64,000 nucleotides of DNA. Source: an uncultured Clostridia bacterium. GTDB lineage: Bacteria; Bacillota; Clostridia; Christensenellales; UBA1242. Location: the NCBI GenBank assembly GCA_947624415.1, contig CANQKH010000002.1, forward strand, positions 62,001 to 126,000, written 5' to 3'. A program made the position numbers and the translations under genes. Below, piece after piece: positions 62,101-64,000 of the stretch (within the stretch, counting starts at the first letter, position 1; each line of letters begins with the position of its first letter). Below the pieces are notes generated by a model. The model ran no database searches. It was not told the origin of the DNA and saw only the letters and a list, made by a program, of their open reading frames with translations.

Positions 62101-64000
62101 ACTCTGTCCTGTTGCAGAAACAAAGTCTAACGCATTTGCAATAATAATTGGATTATAAGTGCTTCCTAATGTTGTATCTACCGTTCTAACGGCATTTGTG
62201 TAATTTAATGTAGAATAAGGAAGAATATATTTTCCATCTTCACTGTTTCCTGTAACTCCCCCATTATAATCTTCAGGAACATACAAAACATATCTGTTTG
62301 AAATAATTTCAATGTTTGCATCAATTAATGTAACGCCATCGTCATTTATCTTCCAAACACCATCACCTTCGCCATCGGCAACTGCAAATCCATAGAATAG
62401 AGCACTATTCGTTGGAGATGTAATTAACGAAACGCCCGTCTTGTAAAGAGATTCTTGAGATTCATCTCTTGAAAAATCTTCTGTATCTTCATATCGCCAA
62501 TTAAAGAAATAGCAATTTATATAAGTTCCTGTTGCACGCAAATCGCCCTTTTCATCAACACCAGAGAAGTTCATTTGTGTATATTTTGAATTGAGAATTT
62601 GTGATGCAGAGTAACCATTTTCTACAATTCCTTCATTTTCATATACAAATCCTGATGCAAGATATACTTTTGTATCAGAAATATCATTTGCGATCAATAT
62701 GTTTGTATAAGCATCATTAATGCGACCTGTAGAAGTATTTGAGTAAACAAATCCTACAATGTATCCCATCTCAGATTTTAACGAAGTGCCTTCATAAGCA
62801 TAAAGAGAATTATCTGTGCTTGAAGGAGCACCTTCTACATAACTTACACTAATAACTGAAGAGTTTGTTCCTACAAAGCCAGAAGTATATAAGCTTGTTG
62901 CTAAAGCATTATTCAACATATCTATATTTTTAACATAGCAAGCAGAAATATTGCCGTTTGCATTTGTATTTACAAAGCCTGCCATATTACCTTGGCCAAC
63001 CATATAGAATGTGTCAAGATCTAAATAAGAAGCATAGGTGAAACCAGTAGGCTCGCCAGCAACTTTTCTCTCTTCACCAAGGATTGTTATTGTATTTCCA
63101 CCAACACGTGAGTTTGTTATACTACCACCATTTGTTCCTACAAAGCCTGCAATATTGCTAATCATAGCATTGCCCTGGAGTTTGTAATCTGCCGAACCTT
63201 TTACAAATTTTATCATTATACCAGAGCGTTCTTTATCTTTTGAGCAAGCACCTATAGGCCTTTCTTTGTCATCACCATAGGCACTGTCAGCAGTATAGAA
63301 TGAAACAACTTCGCTGTTTGTAATTATACCTTCATTGTTTATAGCCATTCCAGCAAAATTAAATTCTGTTAATTTTTGAACATTTATTGTAAGGTCGCCA
63401 CCATCAAAAACATTTATTCGAACATTTTTGATTAATGTGCCTTCTACTATATTATTAAATAAAGCCAAATTTAATATTGTAGCATCTGGATCTATATTGA
63501 AAGATCTAATAAAGATTGTATGACCATTTCCATCAAAACTCCTTATAAGTGAAGTATCAAATGGAACATAGTTTTCAAGGACAATATCATTTGTTAAAAT
63601 GTAATCATTTGCCTTTATTTCTTGCCCATCTACAGGTGCTAGATTCTTAAAATCAGTTGCATTTGATATAAGAAGTGGAACATCTGGGTCAGAGTAAGTT
63701 TCAACATAAACAGTAAAGAAAGTATCATAAACCGATGTATATCCGCCTGCAGAAACATAAGTTTCAAGCACGCATTCAACACTCATGTTTGCCCTTATTC
63801 CCTTAAAGGAAATAGACTGGTTGCCATTTTCATCTGTGCTTAGTATAACCTCAAATGGTTTATTTGCTATATTTTCTGTAATTGGTGTTCTTTGGTTTCC
63901 TTGAACAAAGAACAATCTATCTAATAATTTAAATGGTTCTTGTTCAAGTTCCCCTTTATTATATTTATAATTAATATAATAATCCTTATCTTTAAGATCC
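50191..64000 (-). CDS. Giant GLUG-repeat surface protein, 5' end outside window, more than 4,600 aa
   Basis: The frame is open to the window edge at 64000, so the true start is not visible; a TTG at 63915 is internal. From about 63370 to 55560 the protein carries many GLUG-like beta-helix units (TSMVGGLAGYAINSV, NFVGGLVGLASGNN, IYVGGLIGYAGSGN, DFAGGIIGG), typical of bacterial surface proteins. A strongly hydrophobic Pro-containing stretch (IVYFIPVIPFIVAIPLYICH) lies at about 55064-55133, in the middle of the chain. The next 1,600 residues are beta-rich without a domain I recognise. Near the C-terminus (50620-50890) are Gly-rich collagen-like runs (GENGADGSG, GKNGANG, GLGGNGGAGG, GKKGDPGKIDG). 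No LPXTG motif; it ends FIPPS. Adhesin or envelope scaffold is inferred. Confidence 0.85.
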   Translation of the reverse strand, partial: DLKDKDYYINYKYNKGELEQEPFKLLDRLFFVQGNQRTPITENIANKPFEVILSTDENGNQSISFKGIRANMSVECVLETYVSAGGYTSVYDTFFTVYVETYSDPDVPLLISNATDFKNLAPVDGQEIKANDYILTNDIVLENYVPFDTSLIRSFDGNGHTIFIRSFNIDPDATILNLALFNNIVEGTLIKNVRINVFDGGDLTINVQKLTEFNFAGMAINNEGIITNSEVVSFYTADSAYGDDKERPIGACSKDKERSGIMIKFVKGSADYKLQGNAMISNIAGFVGTNGGSITNSRVGGNTITILGEERKVAGEPTGFTYASYLDLDTFYMVGQGNMAGFVNTNANGNISACYVKNIDMLNNALATSLYTSGFVGTNSSVISVSYVEGAPSSTDNSLYAYEGTSLKSEMGYIVGFVYSNTSTGRINDAYTNILIANDISDTKVYLASGFVYENEGIVENGYSASQILNSKYTQMNFSGVDEKGDLRATGTYINCYFFNWRYEDTEDFSRDESQESLYKTGVSLITSPTNSALFYGFAVADGEGDGVWKINDDGVTLIDANIEIISNRYVLYVPEDYNGGVTGNSEDGKYILPYSTLNYTNAVRTVDTTLGSTYNPIIIANALDFVSATGQSLSTSVQQYYNETSIWGTYRLVDNIDLSTLLSSDSAMSLPSSTRSFSGTLYGNSFTISGISITSQEKGVAFGLFSSIEKRGKNANPIIKNLNLEISQVVAGETSMVGGLAGYAINSVLVSIDITFTGTTGVNGLNFVGGLVGLASGNNIIKNINITDPTIVAEKYVNEGNTQHYFITDEQRGEGSLQKFRNNISNSLNYNTLPTSDFIKSIENYSYAGSVVGFVDNYASDVVMFDVYQAGIYSINSIRVNGVVNVEGQVVGGAFGLTSYQTNIRDVGVTVSRGSKILATKYFAGGVIGQSFSSVDRIFAVHEETIQNDIEDNMANFYAGNEGVERGILDLFYLPNSEYRQIYVGGLIGYAGSGNLEISYSRLNVTAPSADFAGGIIGGLEVEGVGLYQTHTLNDNSRESASVNYFLNEVYATGDVRADSQAESINAGGIIGRAVGKVAFLSVNALNYITTYNYLNNQYDPVPTSLTNLSNYIKVNSLVGQFAKRNLETNQIEEDEKVEFNNYKEHLNLLRYVSSSTSGSINTSDLPSVAYYEGYYKAQNVLYTLNVFARIDGSIKGENKLFYGDTGALPVVNVINSPSDFSDSATGHSYTQSGFISSGVWSPDNWDHEIVDLVPTIKFKQSLNVLYLDQFNVKEVFQQMSNSNATVIVRGRTGEDSETFGNVDVRQVVESGVKITNFSGKLIRGKEYTDANHNPIKIIAAGNFIDSVGSGFTTSDLIIDYEGEVNGKLGGVDSILERATGLFINGTVADASISSLTMNIDSPIFFFPRGGGDNASTNIGLIAGSLISTSVRGVYINFVGSNGAAMNLINIGDQEDEKFNFSNLNIGLIAGLAKQTSTITIMSIENININFDGSFFNIQKSFNTLSVGGYVGIAQRTVDAQPFNMVLSEMKLSTNDGQRKLSVSGEAQKNKAEKSNYFIGGYIGVVGKIPYAGTSANTETGITGIDSINTKESAKLDIKIDFILKNNYGVLYVGGVTAYADVNAFVFNANNSALNIRLKFAKDSSVSTLYAGGLDGYLTGGAMSVSNIAEIKFEVFNDDGNESAHKIDKNKFNSIDNNKTNAISVKNAYTGGIVGYANSAFSYSCDTTTLINALTENQALEQRDMYYPSVRFKVDGAGSVNAGSILGYTQALASSNSLRITGAIISTMEFLVEGSSGTANIGGMVGNIYGQVGKTTSDSTSTVYSKSVFGEQNVNQDIIAFNGAVYSNIKNLMFGGVVGRYSGSIGGNSLEVYRTSFGGVVKVYGANSNNANITTGGVIGNATVPNNTFDITLKEIYNYGDVYVEYDNSLQNLTTYNFGGITGNIGNQDSGTGKVEYKIEKVYTIMTSFNTKYQSTSKSANALFGGTDSAINGETKFYSMAYYNHAVVLLTDERGIDISYNNNKGELGYKSQWTITSGNNIKDAIVNALNGYLTFEQGHKLNPYALAAVDNNYKIIKTDNNFNGRTYYLVGDETFNQRIENANTGTETTSELKNVAIFGDRSNVEFTNNLTTHFGVNTHGLFDSMKGYSSISGFAIDANITYDNIGTGDYGILVGSMNEQSIVYAINVRGSLDVGGTGAANISGLVGKLNNGHIYDVSTDLDIRYRAGANGNIYGLTHLNTGSYKRIEDSYTGGSIQTLISANVTAFANVDGDKSIANCYAYPKLDLRDYTKESDNERTGTVSVFGNSEGSVNLRFDSDGLNYENISEAAIKTPLSSLQGQKEDSDSYFAKDRWTYNYDFNYGYPTLRYQYLNPSSYAMITETKKKAETLDGKTLQISSSITREGDEGKESYDNYVYENTYERLGNGIKPYTEEPANKYYFMIPNVSLLLKMNYVHNSGTEESPNYDGLTKNFILKYDIDLYQTGVNSTQSDYFNVISSDREFKGIFDGQNKTIKNLGKKATKDTTGHESLFTNIIGADENNIVKVMNLRLTDVYSTRDSALAKEKIEYAEISNIVLSGEYNITSNDEKDKDNKETDKVVGALTPIARCSKLYAIKNMIQVDVKASDSQVVDYYPGADPDIHLFVNGAVAGGIVGKIQDTEMKYCSNYGPINVATGNNSKVLMAGGLVGIALLGNTGNTIAYSYNSTSVLCDYASTTGKNESTGIFFAGGLVGYIQATNNRKSNYSSSTTIKYSYNSGMIKAGNKSNTGQISNILNREDENRNSYNCAAYAGGITSYIEGGNPVSLTYCYNEGAVEALGENPKTGWYFENDKFVLKQLSNRNVYAYGLAYLQAKNAEIADTCKVVANANDQIALYDTIYNNGSALENGTIINDTIAWKDVKAVTGNEREKPIGTDNDVPKFSDLPVLESDFDEKIKDVSGLYQSIKIETKEWDHIVNTIVYFIPVIPFIVAIPLYICHTENHDSRILVGREIQKLNTSDELSEYTYSGIQGENAKKGIYNMQKSSLDLPTKVVIPIQNKIFFDLAYISWLVNYKDSLDSYTYFDYYQTTQQLENIDKDYMNLATSNKKYVAYQCKEDKEMGSESLLQSPDSTNIKDLKLYTRSIETLDDEMGSNEDGTTFINSSHELSINGKTYYLADGDNFNAVFNAGTYIASSSVTFNDLPYVPNTKYYSITVKDKSSNPQTYSASVTGVTNDGKGNTTISFKVFSKEPINGDFDVSIDLDYSETVQLDLSKLKYYYVDDYSVGLRLPIRGYKLRGYTLTSQANPEISYTNLIKVSKKQYECLENGRYLYEPSDEAENQFIYLAFKNVLGSGENDFIYIPNAVLTIPGAAETKQVNIDENFIVSRGGGINEFLPINPYKEEEPSDEGEETFAANVQKVIEGLLKGCEFDEPEAGNKIYYLYERKHSGAMVTRSLSDYMTQLYHASDTLSSELNIDYNKELQFGDVLGDITVDNENKKLYRSSKLSWTAGENLVAVDGKNVIFAIDFNGNVKINQNVQINRQNVTLSADGNRLLISYPLEGGLNNIKNYFENLKYYASPKDATKDKYQKVKEYLTETDEDIVNINGEEITYQKKLYLGDKENYKAYMYAGIKINNVNETVEKYTLDGVTVYHGRDKITWDNYFQYNADGNISIGLIKSDSSMLVNDEIETKERIDFVYSPSVEYNGKKVEGLNRGVTQNSSGSVTFSAKISETNPKIQSLIMTLNAYPTYRLGAVSKEESYAYKFLIKDANGIYQVALNEIEDLPENNITEGDKPLLLNEDNIESITRYYIDNGQITHYLKAEYTRTYQSNEYDEGYRIMVNYYVNFMNEGEADQMIYSFILADSGDELIPYSATIYFDENGPIKTTAKCQKVRYVKKNGKEEVGDYWVAATGGTSGPPLTDSAGFLVFENDGFNGKYRMDDNPDNLLTLTSDEGAEIRVQTRVVDENGEYVGDLMIKSSNIKVPGSDEGKETYYGTYYVQFNDGRQENVKTGGGSRDFMLKASPTIDLAKESKKDVFNNKWVMYGPGGLTFKADTEREDYNLYLADLNLTKFDGIFKIARQSYSEVAAYYIYLDSTEYTMVKQIKQGDNQSLDSEVRIPKFTYDKFEVPIYKQEPINFSLNVSLERAKGELVLYQNTSDTSKSSARIVQNEEGLWNVFLKGYGSEYKAFATAQINRQITRTIKKDDENKIIALSTPAARDIIITKDISFSNLAFDKTITKDENINIIGNNYFISYFDTSLFTDLQSNSKSDTWIREVNFLGENNESVNGKSLLLTSTADVAANAYNVKIVDSKIYGSFINNTIDKDGAKPVFTQQKARRNIEFVNFESYVSINTLKILTTARNDKNTMALFGTYGKLDTVKNKGVIDLEDGEHGENGADGSGSKAERQGKNGANGMSLKFSSKQPSGHNALTNSGIIKLGLGGNGGAGGSTPNDVADTNDLPEQATRGKKGDPGKIDGYTNEGGQAFSIGTQQDSMSGAVGRLALNDSYHRLAQEIKNTAVVSEQWLDLIIPCGYQLQQPPQISYQPLKNPALDLANQTEKYRDSYDTTTNTVTAKTNILLSDQLNDNRYPGESFDIINRILGNIYNLAGHESDFIPPS

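Noticed and set aside
1-64000. Recoded TGA (Mycoplasma-like code)
   Set aside because: TGA functions as stop, for example in the ATGA overlap at 16458-16461, and Trp positions in conserved proteins use TGG.

Overview
The window looks like an AT-rich, anaerobic, Gram-positive-type bacterium, most likely an uncultivated member of Clostridia or a near relative (inference). Supporting signs: strong Shine-Dalgarno sites; TTGNNN-17-TANNNT promoters, several with an extended -10; a glycyl T-box leader ahead of a dimeric-type GlyRS; only the oxygen-sensitive class III ribonucleotide reductase (nrdDG); an rsmH/PBP cell-division segment; and a radical-SAM-rich peptide locus. TAA, TAG and TGA all act as stops, so the standard bacterial code applies. 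I saw no tRNA, rRNA, insertion sequence, prophage or CRISPR array.

Layout. 1-1661: end of an unknown gene, then a ferritin-like protein. 1676-13960 (minus): a 3,600-residue membrane-anchored surface protein followed by cardiolipin synthase. 14160-15740: an ABC-F ATPase transcribed divergently from it. 15853-17900 (minus): a fused nucleotidase/nucleoside hydrolase and a small partner. 18029-19628: three tandem paralogous two-helix membrane proteins. 19637-21327: T-box and glyS. 21457-24092 (minus): a compact peptide locus with a Ser/Cys-tailed precursor and two radical SAM enzymes, facing a small Cys-rich DUF1540-like gene. 24466-31966 (minus): a probable six-gene envelope operon (CvpA-like giant, rsmH, FtsL-position protein, PBP, two YugP-type peptidases). 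32184-35183: nrdDG with NrdR-like sites. 35212-41503: an orphan helical protein, metG, a YycJ-like MBL hydrolase and a second orphan. 41637-49899: repair genes uvrA, uvrB and radC mixed with small hypotheticals. 50191-64000 (minus, 5' end outside the window): a surface protein of more than 4,600 residues with GLUG-like repeats.

Most interesting: (1) the 21457-24092 locus, which has the architecture of a radical-SAM RiPP pathway; its precursor tail is 51 residues long with 31 Ser and 7 Cys and ends on Cys. (2) uvrA and the MBL hydrolase appear to be transcribed as leaderless mRNAs. (3) A cluster of five GATTTACA-core repeats and stacked hairpins lies upstream of radC. (4) A two-step nucleotide-salvage fusion enzyme. 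(5) The terminator of radC lies inside the coding sequence of the opposing gene. About 38 percent of the window codes for the two giant surface proteins.
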